From contig DASRDZ010000013.1 of the NCBI GenBank assembly GCA_035652335.1, positions 17,266 through 81,265 on the forward strand: a DNA stretch of 64,000 bases, in the 5' to 3' direction. Every line of letters begins with the position of its first letter. The first letter of the stretch is position 1. The notes under the pieces were generated by a model. The model ran no database searches, was not told where the DNA came from, and worked only from the letters and a program-made list of their open reading frames with translations. The position numbers were made by a program, and so were the translations under genes. Below, piece by piece: positions 49,744 to 58,857 of this stretch. The stretch comes from DASRDZ01 sp035652335. Lineage in GTDB: Bacteria > Chloroflexota > Dormibacteria > Aeolococcales > Aeolococcaceae.

Positions 49744-49878
49744 CCACCCCCGCCCGCCGCGCCGGCGAAAACCACGATCCTCCCTGGCGCGCCGAAGTGC
49801 ACCTCGTGTAGGCTCCGCTGCGACCGTGGAAGGGAACGCGGCCGATCGCCGGTCGCACATGGTTGGCAGAGGTTCGCC

Positions 49879-52758
49879 GTGCACACCGTCCCCAGCATCC
49901 GACGCGCCCGCGGGCGCACCCGATGGGCGGCGTTCACCGCCCTCGTGCTCGTCCCAGCGGCGCTGCTGCCCGCGACCGCACGCCAGGCGCAGGCGGGGGC
50001 GGAGTGCGTCACCAAGCAGGGACCGGTGGGCGCGCCGTTCCAGGACTGCTCCCTCGGCGGCGCCCTGAACATCGTGCCGCCCGGCGAGAGCGGCCTCTAC
50101 AACGCCGCCGACTTCGCCAGGTTCGAGGCGGGCCAGGGCCCCGCGCCGCACACCCAGGACCAGCGGGCGATGTACGCCGACCTCATCAAGCAGGCGCCCA
50201 ACGTCAGCGGGTCGCAGCTGCTCGACTACTACAAGGACGCCAGCTTCTACGGGGCCGTGCAGCCAGGCGACAGGGTGGAGTCCGTCGCCCAGCACCCCGG
50301 CACGGTGATCGTCCGTGACGCGCAGTTCGGCGTGCCGCACATCTTCGGCAACACCCGCTACGACACCGAGTTCGGCAGCGGCTACGCATCGGCAGAGGAC
50401 CGCCTCTTCATGATGGACGTGCTGCGCCACTACGGCCGCGGCCAGCTCAGCAGCTTCATCGGCCCCTCGCCGAGCACGCTGGCCATGGACTGCGGCATCG
50501 ACCAGGTAGCCGGCTACACCGAGGACGAGCTGCAGCAGCAGGTCGACCTCCTCCCGCAGCGCTACACCAAGCCGATCACCATCGAGGGCCACACCACCAC
50601 CGAGGGCGCCCAGGTGGTCGCCGACGGGGAGGCCTACGCCGACGGCGTCAACGCCTACATCCAGGCCGCGCTGGCCGACCCCGCCCTGCTCCCCGCCGAG
50701 TACCCGGCGCTGCAGACGACTCCCGCGCCCTGGAGCGTGCGCGACATCGTCGCCACCGCCACGCTGGTGCAGGCGATCTTCGCCGTCGGCGGCGGCAACG
50801 AGGTCAACAGCGCGCTGCTCTACCAGTCGCTGACCAGCCGCTACGGCCCCGCCCAGGGCTCGGCCATCTGGCACGACCTGCGCGAGCAGAACGACCCCGA
50901 AGCGCAGACCAGCCTGACCAGCACCTTCGACTACGAGCAGGTTCCTGCCACCACCGACCCGAACTCGCTGGCCATGCCGCTCACCCGTCCCAGCAGCACC
51001 GCCTGCAACGGTGGCCCCACCCCCGAGCCGACCACCGGCCTCGGCCAGATCACCGTCGGCCCGGTGACCATCGACCTCAGCTCGCTGCTCCCCAGCAGCA
51101 CGCCGCACGCCAGCAACGAGCTGATCGTCAACGCCAACCACAGCGCCACCGGCCATCCCATCGCGGTGTTCGGCCCGCAGACCGGCTACTTCGCACCGGA
51201 GATCCTCCACGAGGTGGACCTGCACGGCCCCGGCCTGCAGTCGCGCGGCGTCGCCTTCCCCGGCACCGAGGTGTTCGTGGAGCTGGGCCGCGGCGTCGAC
51301 TACGCCTGGAGCGCCACCAGCGCCGGCGCCGACATCATCGACCAGCGCCTGGAGAGGCTCTGCAACACCGACGGCAGCGCGCCCACCCTGCAGAGCACCG
51401 CCTACGTCTACAACGGCGTGTGCACGCCGATGTACGAGCGCACCGACCGCCAGGTGGCCAAGCCCACGGCGACCAGTCCCAACCCGCCGGCGGTGGTCAC
51501 CATCCAGATCGAGCGCACCGTGCACGGCCCGGTGGCGGGACGGCTGATGGCCGTCGATCCCGGCACCGGGCAGGCCATCCCCGCCGCGGTGTCGATCCAG
51601 CGCTCCACGTGGGGCGACGAGCTGGGTGCGGCGCCCGCCTTCCTGGAGTGGAACGACCCCGACATCATCCACGGCCCCAAGGACTTCCAGCGCGCCGGCG
51701 GTGAGGAGACCGGCACCTTCAACTGGACGTACGTCGACTCCAAGCACGTCGCCTACTACATGAGCGCCAAGCTGCCCGTGCGCAACCCCACCGTCGACCC
51801 CAACTTCCCGGTGTGGGGCACGGGCCAGTGGGAGTGGCAGGGCTTCGTCCCCGGCGACCTCTCCGGCGCCGACCTGCACCCGCGCGCCATCGACCCGCCG
51901 AGCGGCTTCTTCACCAACTGGAACAACAAGCCCGCGCCCGGATTCTCGGCGTCGGACTCGCAGTTCGCCTACGGACCGGTGTACCGCGTGGAGTCGCTCG
52001 CCGAGCGCGTCCAGGCGATCATCAGCACGCGACCGGCGACGCCCGCCGACGTCGTCAACGCCATGGAGGACGGCGGCTCCGTCGACCTCGACGGGGCGCA
52101 GCTCGTCCCCTACGTCGCCCAGGTGCTGGGTGGCGCGTCGCTCACCGCGCAGCAGTCGCAGGCGCTGTCGATCCTGCAGCAGTGGGTGGTCGACCCCGCC
52201 TGGAGCGGCAACGTGCCCGGCGCCCATCGCCGCGACCGCAGCGGCAGCGGCTCGTACGAGCAGGGCAACGCGGTGGCGATCATGGATGCCTTCTACCCGC
52301 TGCTGGCGCACGCCGTCTTCGATCCCTGGCTCGACAGCGGCCAGTTCAGCCAGCTGCAGGGCATCATGGGCCTCAACAACCCGCCCGGCCCCACCGGCTC
52401 GGCGTACGACGGCGGCTGGGAGGGCTACCTGCAGCGCGCGCTGCGCCAGGCCGTCAACCCGGCGATCGCCAACGGCTACTCGCAGAGCTACTGCGGCAGC
52501 GGCTCGTTGAGCGCCTGCCAGACGGCGGTGGTGAACGCGTTGCAGGGCGCTCTCGACAAGCTCACCGCCGCGTACGGCACGTCAGATCCCACCCGGTGGA
52601 GCTGCAGCCGCAGCAACACGGGTGCAGGCCAGTGCAATCCAGCCGGCGACGACATCCAGTTCAGCGCCATCGGTGTGGGCTCGGTGCCGGGCATGCCCTG
52701 GGTCAACCGGCCGACGTTCCAGCAAGTGGTGTCCTACTCCGCCCACCGCGACACCTGA
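49879..52758 (+). CDS. Secreted penicillin acylase family (Ntn) hydrolase
   Basis: A 959-aa protein. A signal peptide (WAAFTALVLVPAALLPATA, cleavage near 35-40) leads to a single precursor that would self-cleave: alpha chain, spacer and a beta chain starting at Ser412 (HA-S412-NELIVNANHSATGHPI), followed by GPQTGYFAP, the family pattern. HGPVAGRL and the beta-chain Asn region are also typical. The family cleaves amide bonds of penicillins, N-acyl homoserine lactones or cyclic lipopeptides; here the N-terminal half is long and the substrate is unknown. The GTG at 49879 fits the signal peptide. Confidence 0.88.
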   Translation: MHTVPSIRRARGRTRWAAFTALVLVPAALLPATARQAQAGAECVTKQGPVGAPFQDCSLGGALNIVPPGESGLYNAADFARFEAGQGPAPHTQDQRAMYADLIKQAPNVSGSQLLDYYKDASFYGAVQPGDRVESVAQHPGTVIVRDAQFGVPHIFGNTRYDTEFGSGYASAEDRLFMMDVLRHYGRGQLSSFIGPSPSTLAMDCGIDQVAGYTEDELQQQVDLLPQRYTKPITIEGHTTTEGAQVVADGEAYADGVNAYIQAALADPALLPAEYPALQTTPAPWSVRDIVATATLVQAIFAVGGGNEVNSALLYQSLTSRYGPAQGSAIWHDLREQNDPEAQTSLTSTFDYEQVPATTDPNSLAMPLTRPSSTACNGGPTPEPTTGLGQITVGPVTIDLSSLLPSSTPHASNELIVNANHSATGHPIAVFGPQTGYFAPEILHEVDLHGPGLQSRGVAFPGTEVFVELGRGVDYAWSATSAGADIIDQRLERLCNTDGSAPTLQSTAYVYNGVCTPMYERTDRQVAKPTATSPNPPAVVTIQIERTVHGPVAGRLMAVDPGTGQAIPAAVSIQRSTWGDELGAAPAFLEWNDPDIIHGPKDFQRAGGEETGTFNWTYVDSKHVAYYMSAKLPVRNPTVDPNFPVWGTGQWEWQGFVPGDLSGADLHPRAIDPPSGFFTNWNNKPAPGFSASDSQFAYGPVYRVESLAERVQAIISTRPATPADVVNAMEDGGSVDLDGAQLVPYVAQVLGGASLTAQQSQALSILQQWVVDPAWSGNVPGAHRRDRSGSGSYEQGNAVAIMDAFYPLLAHAVFDPWLDSGQFSQLQGIMGLNNPPGPTGSAYDGGWEGYLQRALRQAVNPAIANGYSQSYCGSGSLSACQTAVVNALQGALDKLTAAYGTSDPTRWSCSRSNTGAGQCNPAGDDIQFSAIGVGSVPGMPWVNRPTFQQVVSYSAHRDT

Positions 52759-52783
52759 CCGGATCAGCGCGCTGCGACGCGCG

Positions 52784-54559
52784 TCAGCTGCAGAGGCGCA
52801 CGCTGCCCGTGGGGACCCGCAGGACCAGCGTGGTCCCGGGCAGCGCGGCGTCGACCCACTGCGCGTCGCCGGGCGCGATGAGCACCTTGGCCGCCTCGTC
52901 GGCCGGCGCCTGTGGAGTGCCGCGCAGGTAGACCTGCAGCAGCGTCGGCGTGACGGCCTCCACGTGCAGCGCCCCCGGCTGCGCGTATGCGACGGAGACG
53001 GTGAAGCCGTTGGCGCTGCTGGGCGCTGCGACGACGCACCCGGCCGGCGCAGTCGAGAGCGTGCCGCCGTCGATGCCCGACACCTGCGGCGCTTCGCCGG
53101 CACCTGCGATGCGCGTCGCGCTGACGGCGACGTGGATGCGCAGGCTCACCTCCGCCGCGACGGCGGGGTCGAGCGCCGCGGGCGGCACCAGCACGTCCTG
53201 CGCGCGCAGCCTCTCGACGTCGGCGGTCGACACCGCCCACCCCAGGATGGGCTCCGGCACGCTGTCCGGGAGGGCGGTGCCGTCCTGGCTGAGCCTCGCC
53301 GCGGCGAGGAGCAGTGAGCGCGAGGCCTGGTCGTCGTGGGTCAGCGCGTCGGCGTCGAGGGCGAGCATGGCGCCGCTGTGGGCGACGACGACGCCGAGCC
53401 CGGCGAGCAGCGCGGTGCGCGGCAGGCGGAGGCGCCGCACCAGGTCGGTGAGCGCCAGCGCAGCGCCTGGGAGCAGCAGCCCGATCCCGGCGTAGAGGTA
53501 GTGCGAGGTGGTCGCGTCGCCGCCGTTGCCGCGGCCCAGCGCGGTGAGGGCGAAGACGGCGACCGCTCCCACGGCGCAGGCGGGGATGAGCGGTGGCAGC
53601 GCCCGGGCGTGCGCCCGCACTGCCATCCAGGCACCGAGCCCCAGCAGCGCCGCCACTCCGAGGGCCGCCGGCCCGAGCATGGTGGCCATCGACGCCGTGA
53701 GCCCATCCCACACGAAGCCCGCCACGGCGCCGCCGCCCGAGGTCGTGCCGGGGTGATGCAGGATCGCCGACCCCGCGAGCGCCAGCCACAGCACGTAGAC
53801 GCCAGCCGCCGGCGCAACGAGGCTCACCGCTCGCCGCGGTCCGCCGCGCTGCAACCCGACCAGCGCCGGGATGACCAGCATGGCCACGCCCGGCCCCCCC
53901 GACATCACGGCCAGGAGGGTCAGCATGGTCACCGGCGCGCTCAGACGCGCGCCAAGACGGGGGAGGCAGATCCTCCCCCGGCCTGCCCCCTCCTCGGCGG
54001 GCTGAAGCCCGCCGGCCCGCCCGCCTCGCGCCGCGCGGTCGGCGATCAGCGCCGCACCCAGCACCAGCGCCAGCGGCAGCGTCGAGGTCAGCGACAGCAC
54101 CCAGTAGAGCGCCTCCCATCCCGCGCCCAGGACGAGGAACGCCGCCACCAGCCCGGTGGCGATCCAGCGGTCCGCCCCGCAGCGCAGCAGCACGCGCCAC
54201 AGGAGGTGCGAGGCGACGACGTGCACCGCCAGCGACACCCCGAGGTAGGGCAGGTAGCTGCTCGACCCCGCCACCGCGCCGACCGCCCGGTAGATCAGCA
54301 CCACCGCCGTCGACCAGTGGATGTCGAAGGGCGCGAAGACGTCCCAGGGCTGCGAGCCCGCACCGGTGTGGCCGAGCACGATGCGCCACTCGTCGTGGCG
54401 GAAGAACGTGGAGCGTCCCAGCCAGAGCAGCAGGGGATAGGCGAGCAGCAGCGTCGCGTAGTGCACGCGTGCGGCCAGGCGCTCGTGGTCGATCGCCCGC
54501 CGCGCCTCGACGCCCGCGACGACGCGCCGCGCGGTCCGCACCCGCACTGCCGTTCCCAC
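52784..54559 (-). CDS. Multi-pass membrane protein, GT-C glycosyltransferase-like
   Basis: A protein of about 591 aa with 10-11 TM helices and a C-terminal soluble domain of about 180 residues. After the first TM helix the loop RSTFFRHDEWRIVLGHTG holds an acidic Asp-Glu, like the catalytic first loop of GT-C enzymes that use polyprenyl-phosphate sugars. The C-terminal part has beta-rich VSGIDGGTLSTAP and a final Cys. About 29 residues (GGRAGGLQPAEEGAGRGRICLPRLGARLS, in two parts around 185-215) are encoded by palindromic DNA and break a TM region. The GTG at 54559 is a best guess; 54547 and 54541 are alternatives. Convergent with the acylase. Confidence 0.7.
   Translation of the reverse strand: MGTAVRVRTARRVVAGVEARRAIDHERLAARVHYATLLLAYPLLLWLGRSTFFRHDEWRIVLGHTGAGSQPWDVFAPFDIHWSTAVVLIYRAVGAVAGSSSYLPYLGVSLAVHVVASHLLWRVLLRCGADRWIATGLVAAFLVLGAGWEALYWVLSLTSTLPLALVLGAALIADRAARGGRAGGLQPAEEGAGRGRICLPRLGARLSAPVTMLTLLAVMSGGPGVAMLVIPALVGLQRGGPRRAVSLVAPAAGVYVLWLALAGSAILHHPGTTSGGGAVAGFVWDGLTASMATMLGPAALGVAALLGLGAWMAVRAHARALPPLIPACAVGAVAVFALTALGRGNGGDATTSHYLYAGIGLLLPGAALALTDLVRRLRLPRTALLAGLGVVVAHSGAMLALDADALTHDDQASRSLLLAAARLSQDGTALPDSVPEPILGWAVSTADVERLRAQDVLVPPAALDPAVAAEVSLRIHVAVSATRIAGAGEAPQVSGIDGGTLSTAPAGCVVAAPSSANGFTVSVAYAQPGALHVEAVTPTLLQVYLRGTPQAPADEAAKVLIAPGDAQWVDAALPGTTLVLRVPTGSVRLCS
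53959..54013. repeat. Two adjacent perfect palindromes inside the membrane protein gene
   Basis: GGGGGAGG-cagat-CCTCCCCC at 53959-53979 and GGCGGGCT-ga-AGCCCGCC at 53996-54013. The first contains GGCAGATCCTCCCC, nearly the same as the GGCAGGATCCTCCCC inside coaBC at 60884. Both look like small mobile or intergenic palindromic elements in frame within genes. Confidence 0.55.
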
Positions 54560-54628
54560 GAGAGAGCACGCTGCGACACCCTCGCGCGTGTGCGGGCGCG
54601 TGCGACCGAGCCGTGACCGGCGGGCGCG

Positions 54629-54634
54629 TAGACT
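54629..54634 (+). promoter_or_regulatory. -10 box of the YggS-family gene
   Basis: TAGACT, nine nt before the GTG at 54644; the same hexamer and similar spacing as for the MBL gene at 18732. Confidence 0.4.
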
Positions 54635-54643
54635 GGCACGGAC

Positions 54644-55363
54644 GTGGCCGGATCGGCACAGGGAACCAGCACGCAGCTCGCGGATCGGCTCGACGCCGTG
54701 CGGTCGCGCATCACCGCAGCGGCCGAGCGCCCCGGTCGCGACCCCGGCGGGGTCCTGCTGGTCGCCGCCACCAAGACGGTCGATCCCGCGCGCGTCGCCG
54801 AGCTGGTCTCTCTCGGCGTCCGCGACCTCGGCGAGAACCGCGTCCAGGAGGCCGCCGTCAAGGCCGCCGCGCTGCCCGACCCCGCCCTGCGCTGGCACCT
54901 CATCGGCCACCTCCAGACCAACAAGGCCAACCGCGCCGCCGCCCTCTTCGCCGTGGTCCACTCCGTCGACAGCGAGCGGGTCGCGGAGGCGCTGAGCCTG
55001 CGCCGCCCCGACGGCCTGCCCCAGCTCGAGGTCCTGGTCGAGGTCGAGCTCACCGGCCTCGCCGGGCACACCGGCGCGCCGCCCGAACGCCTCGACGCCG
55101 TGGCCCGTGCCGTCCTCGCCCAGCCCCGCCTGCGCCTGCGCGGCCTGATGACCATGGCCCCGCCCGTCGACGACCCGCAGCAGGCCCGCCCCACCTTCGC
55201 CAGCCTGCGCACCCTGCGCGACGAGCTGCAGCAGCGCCTCGGCACTCCGCTGCCCGAGCTCAGCATGGGCATGAGCGACGACTACGAGGTGGCGGTGGAG
55301 GAGGGGTCGACCATCGTCAGGGTGGGCCGGGCCCTGTTCGGCGAGCGGCCGGCCCGGGCATAG
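54644..55363 (+). CDS. PLP homeostasis protein, YggS/YlmE family
   Basis: A 239-aa PLP-binding TIM-barrel protein without known enzyme activity, which buffers pyridoxal phosphate. VAATKTVDPARV carries the PLP-Lys; DLGENRVQEA, WHLIGHLQTNKAN and LRGLMTMAP, SMGMSDDYEVAVEEGSTIVRVGRALFG are family hallmarks. In many Gram-positives it precedes sepF in the division cluster; here it precedes ileS and no sepF is seen. Confidence 0.95.
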   Translation: MAGSAQGTSTQLADRLDAVRSRITAAAERPGRDPGGVLLVAATKTVDPARVAELVSLGVRDLGENRVQEAAVKAAALPDPALRWHLIGHLQTNKANRAAALFAVVHSVDSERVAEALSLRRPDGLPQLEVLVEVELTGLAGHTGAPPERLDAVARAVLAQPRLRLRGLMTMAPPVDDPQQARPTFASLRTLRDELQQRLGTPLPELSMGMSDDYEVAVEEGSTIVRVGRALFGERPARA

Positions 55364-55410
55364 TGGCGCCGCGAGCGCGGGCCGTGCTCGGAGCACTCCC
55401 CACCCGCCCG

Positions 55411-55416
55411 TATACT
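55411..55416 (+). promoter_or_regulatory. -10 box of ileS
   Basis: TATACT in CGTATACTCGCC, 34 nt before the ATG. No T-box leader (no specifier stem or T-box sequence) lies in the 87-bp gap. Confidence 0.5.
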
Positions 55417-55450
55417 CGCCTGCACCCACCCACAGACGCCCTGCACGAGC

Positions 55451-58372
55451 ATGCCCCGCTACTCTCCTGTCAGCAGTCGCGCCGGGTTCGCCGAGAACGA
55501 GGCCAAGGTCCTCGAGTTCTGGCGCTCCGCCGACGTCTTCGCGCGCAGCCTCGCCCAGCGCGAGGGCGCGCCGCCGTTCGTCTTCTACGAGGGGCCGCCC
55601 ACCGCCAACGGGCGTCCGGGCATCCACCACGTCCTGGCGCGCTCCTTCAAGGACCTCTTCCCGCGCTACAAGCAGATGCGCGGCTTCCAGGTCTCGCGCA
55701 AGGCCGGGTGGGACACCCACGGCCTCCCCGTCGAGCTGGAGATCGAGAAGTCGCTGAAGATCAGCGGCAAGCGGCAGATCGAGGAGTACGGCGTCGCCGA
55801 GTTCAACCGCCTCTGCCGCGAGTCGGTGATGGAGTACATCGCCGAGTGGGAGGAGATGACCGACCGGCTGGGCTTCTGGCTCGACATGGAGCACCCCTAC
55901 CGCACCTACGACTCGACGTACATCGAGTCGGTGTGGTGGAGCCTGAAGCAGATCTTCGACCGCGGCCTGCTCTACCAGGACTACAAGGTGGCGCCCTACT
56001 GCCCGCGCTGCCAGACGTCGCTCAGCTCCCACGAGCTCAGCCAGGGCTACCGCGACGACACGCCGGACCCCAGCGTGTACGTCAAGTTCCGCATCAACGA
56101 CTCCGACGCCGCGATGCTGGCCTGGACGACGACGCCCTGGACGCTGCCCGGCAACGTCGCCCTGGCGGTGCATCCCACCGAGACCTACGTGCGCGTGCGC
56201 CACGGCGACGACCTGCTGATCCTCGCCGAGGCGCGCCTGTCCGTCCTCGACGGCGAGTACGAGGTGCTGGAGAGCTTCCCCGGCGAGCAGCTCGTCGACC
56301 TCACCTACCAGCCGCTGTTCACCGACATGCTGCCCGACGGCCTGGCCTTCGTCGTCGTCGACGCGCCGGAGCTGGTGAGCATGGCGGAGGGCACCGGCAT
56401 CGTCCACACCGCGGCGGCGTACGGCGAGGCCGACCTCGAGCTGTGCCGCCGCAAGGGTGTCGCGGTGCGCCACGTCGTCGGCCTGGACGGGCGCTTCCTG
56501 CCCGGGCAGACGCGCTACCACGGCATGTTCGTCAAGGACGCCGACAAGCAGATCGTCGAGGACCTGCGCAGCGCGGGCAACCTCTACCGCGGCGAGACCA
56601 TCAAGCACAGCTACCCCTTCTGCTGGCGCTGCGAGACGCCGCTCATCTACTACGCGCTGACCTCCTGGTTCATCCGCACCACCGCGCACAAGCACGACCT
56701 GGTCGAGAACAACCGCAGCGTCGCCTGGCAGCCGGCGCACATCCGCGACGGCCGCATGGGCGACTGGCTGGAGAACCTCGTCGACTGGAACCTCTCCCGA
56801 TCGCGCTACTGGGGCACGCCGCTGCCCATCTGGGTCTGCGACGCGCCCGATTGCGGAGCGCAGCGCTGCGTGGGCAGCGCCGAGGAGCTCGGGCTGACCG
56901 TCGAGGACGACCTGCACAAGCCCTTCATCGACCAGGTGACGCTGAGCTGCGAGAAGTGCGGCGCCACCATGCACCGCGTCTCCGACGTCATCGACTGCTG
57001 GTACGACAGCGGGGCCATGCCCTTCGCGCAGTGGCACTACCCCTTCGAGAACAAGGAGTGGTTCGAGCAGCGCCATCCCGCCGACTTCATCTGCGAGGCC
57101 ATCGACCAGACCCGCGGCTGGTTCTTCTCGCTGCTCGCCGAGTCGACGCTGCTCTTCGACGAGCCCGCCTACCGCAACGTCATCTGCCTCGGCCACGTCG
57201 TCGACCGCGGCGGCAAGAAGATGTCGAAGTCGCGCGGCAACATCCTCGACCCCAACGCGATGTTCGACCAGTTCGGCGCCGACGCGCTGCGCTGGTACTT
57301 CTTCACCAGCGTCAGCGCGGGCGCCGAGTACCGCATCAGCCCCGAGGCGGTGCAGGAGGTGGTGCGCCGGTTCCTGCTCACCCTGTGGAACACCTACTCC
57401 TTCTTCGTCACCTATGCGTCCATCGACGACTGGGACCCCGGCGCCTCCGACGCCCCGCCGATCGCGCAGCGCCCCGAGCTTGACCGCTGGGTGCTGGCTC
57501 GGCTGGCCGGCACCGTCGACGCCGTCACCACCGCCCTCGACGCCTACGACGCCACCGACGCCTGCCGCGAGATCGAGCTGCTCGTCGAGGACGTCAGCAA
57601 GTGGTACGTGCGCCGCTCCCGCCGCCGCTTCTGGAAGGGCGACGGCGCCGGCCAGGGCTGGGACGACGACAAGCGCAGCGCCTACGCGACGCTGCACACC
57701 GTGCTGCACACGCTGTCGCGGATGGTCGCGCCGTTCATGCCATTCCTGGCGGAGCGGATGTACCGGAACCTGAGCGGCTTCGACGGCGACGCGCCTCCTG
57801 CCGGGCCGCCCGACTCGGTGCACCTCACCGACTTCCCCGAGGCCACCGACGAGATGCGCGACCCCGAGCTGCTCCTGCAGATGGCCCGGCTGCGCCGCCT
57901 GGTGGAGAACGGCCTGGCCGCGCGCGAGACCGCCGGCGTCAAGGTGCGCCAGCCGCTGCGACTCGCCACCGTGCGCGGCGCGGCGTTCGACCCCGAGCTG
58001 GAGGCGATCTTCGCCGACGAGCTCAACGTCAAGGCGGTCGCCTACGCCGGCAGGGCCGGCCAGTTCGAGGACGTCGTCCTCGACACCGAGATCACCGACG
58101 ACCTCCTCCTCGAGGGCCTGGCGCGCGAGATCTCCCGAGCCGCCAACGACCTGCGCAAGAAGGCGGGGCTCAACGTCGAGGACCGCATCACCCTCCACGT
58201 CGACGCCGAGGGCGACGCCCTGCGCGCGGTGCGGGCGCACGAGGATCGGCTGCGCGGCGACACGCTCGCCGTGTCGCTGCAGTACGGCCCGATCACCGAC
58301 GGCCTGGCGGCATCGGAGACCAAGGTCGGCGGCGCCCGCGTGCACCTGGGAGTGTCGAGGGCGGAGCGCTGA
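55451..58372 (+). CDS. ileS: Isoleucyl-tRNA synthetase, type 2, with altered HIGH motif
   Basis: A 973-aa class I synthetase. GPPTANGRPGIHHVLARSFKD and RKAGWDTHGLPVELE match IleRS2, the eukaryote-like form. The HxGH signature is replaced by G57-I58-H59-H60 (GxHH). KMSKS is at 590-594. The editing domain (about 190-400) and a Zn-like CDAPDCG...CEKCG region are present, and the anticodon-binding domain follows. IleRS2 is known to resist mupirocin, and GxHH variants are reported as hyper-resistant. It is the only ileS in the window; whether an ileS1 exists elsewhere is unknown. lspA follows after 20 nt. Confidence 0.95.
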   Translation: MPRYSPVSSRAGFAENEAKVLEFWRSADVFARSLAQREGAPPFVFYEGPPTANGRPGIHHVLARSFKDLFPRYKQMRGFQVSRKAGWDTHGLPVELEIEKSLKISGKRQIEEYGVAEFNRLCRESVMEYIAEWEEMTDRLGFWLDMEHPYRTYDSTYIESVWWSLKQIFDRGLLYQDYKVAPYCPRCQTSLSSHELSQGYRDDTPDPSVYVKFRINDSDAAMLAWTTTPWTLPGNVALAVHPTETYVRVRHGDDLLILAEARLSVLDGEYEVLESFPGEQLVDLTYQPLFTDMLPDGLAFVVVDAPELVSMAEGTGIVHTAAAYGEADLELCRRKGVAVRHVVGLDGRFLPGQTRYHGMFVKDADKQIVEDLRSAGNLYRGETIKHSYPFCWRCETPLIYYALTSWFIRTTAHKHDLVENNRSVAWQPAHIRDGRMGDWLENLVDWNLSRSRYWGTPLPIWVCDAPDCGAQRCVGSAEELGLTVEDDLHKPFIDQVTLSCEKCGATMHRVSDVIDCWYDSGAMPFAQWHYPFENKEWFEQRHPADFICEAIDQTRGWFFSLLAESTLLFDEPAYRNVICLGHVVDRGGKKMSKSRGNILDPNAMFDQFGADALRWYFFTSVSAGAEYRISPEAVQEVVRRFLLTLWNTYSFFVTYASIDDWDPGASDAPPIAQRPELDRWVLARLAGTVDAVTTALDAYDATDACREIELLVEDVSKWYVRRSRRRFWKGDGAGQGWDDDKRSAYATLHTVLHTLSRMVAPFMPFLAERMYRNLSGFDGDAPPAGPPDSVHLTDFPEATDEMRDPELLLQMARLRRLVENGLAARETAGVKVRQPLRLATVRGAAFDPELEAIFADELNVKAVAYAGRAGQFEDVVLDTEITDDLLLEGLAREISRAANDLRKKAGLNVEDRITLHVDAEGDALRAVRAHEDRLRGDTLAVSLQYGPITDGLAASETKVGGARVHLGVSRAER

Positions 58373-58392
58373 GCGCGTCCCACGGCTCGCAT

Positions 58393-58857
58393 GTGCGCGT
58401 GCGCAACATGGCGGTGCTGCTGGGGACGGCGGGGGTCGTCTACGGTCTCGACCACCTCACCAAGTGGCTGGTGGTGCAGCACCTCGTCCTCGGCGAGCAG
58501 TGGCCGTCGAGCGGCCCCGTCACCATCCACCTGATCCACAACCGCGGCGCCGCCTTCGGGCTCTTCCCCGAACTGCAGACGGTGTTCCTCGTCGTCGCCG
58601 CCGTCGTCAGCGCCTACATCATCTTCGCCGGGCCGCGCTTCGCCCAGGGGGTGTGGGCCCAGGTGACCCTGGGCGCGATCCTCGGCGGCGCCGTGGCCAA
58701 CGCCGTCGACCGCTTCACCCAGGGGTACGTCGTCGACTTCGTCGACCTGCAGCGCTGGCCGGTGTTCAACCTCGCCGACTCCTGCATCGTCGTCGGCATC
58801 GTCGTCGCGGTGTTCACCCTGGGCTCGCGGCAGCCGGCGCAGAAGGGGACGGCGTGA
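58393..58857 (+). CDS. lspA: Lipoprotein signal peptidase II
   Basis: A 154-aa protein with four TM helices that removes signal peptides from prolipoproteins. Catalytic Asp pair: NAVDR (in GGAVANAVDRFTQGYVVDFVD) and FNLADS. HNRGAAFGLF is the conserved NxGxAF segment, and LDHLTKWLV ends TM1. The GTG at 58393 keeps two Arg before TM1; ATG at 58408 is an alternative. The stop overlaps the rluD start (GTGA). Confidence 0.94.
   Translation: MRVRNMAVLLGTAGVVYGLDHLTKWLVVQHLVLGEQWPSSGPVTIHLIHNRGAAFGLFPELQTVFLVVAAVVSAYIIFAGPRFAQGVWAQVTLGAILGGAVANAVDRFTQGYVVDFVDLQRWPVFNLADSCIVVGIVVAVFTLGSRQPAQKGTA

Noticed and set aside
55364..55450. T-box leader for ileS.
   Set aside because: 87 bp is too short and neither a T-box sequence nor a terminator is present.
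54560..58345. Extension of the minus-strand membrane protein to a frame of 1853 codons.
   Set aside because: Beyond 54559 it runs antisense through yggS and ileS and encodes no recognisable domain; only 52784-54559 is protein-like.
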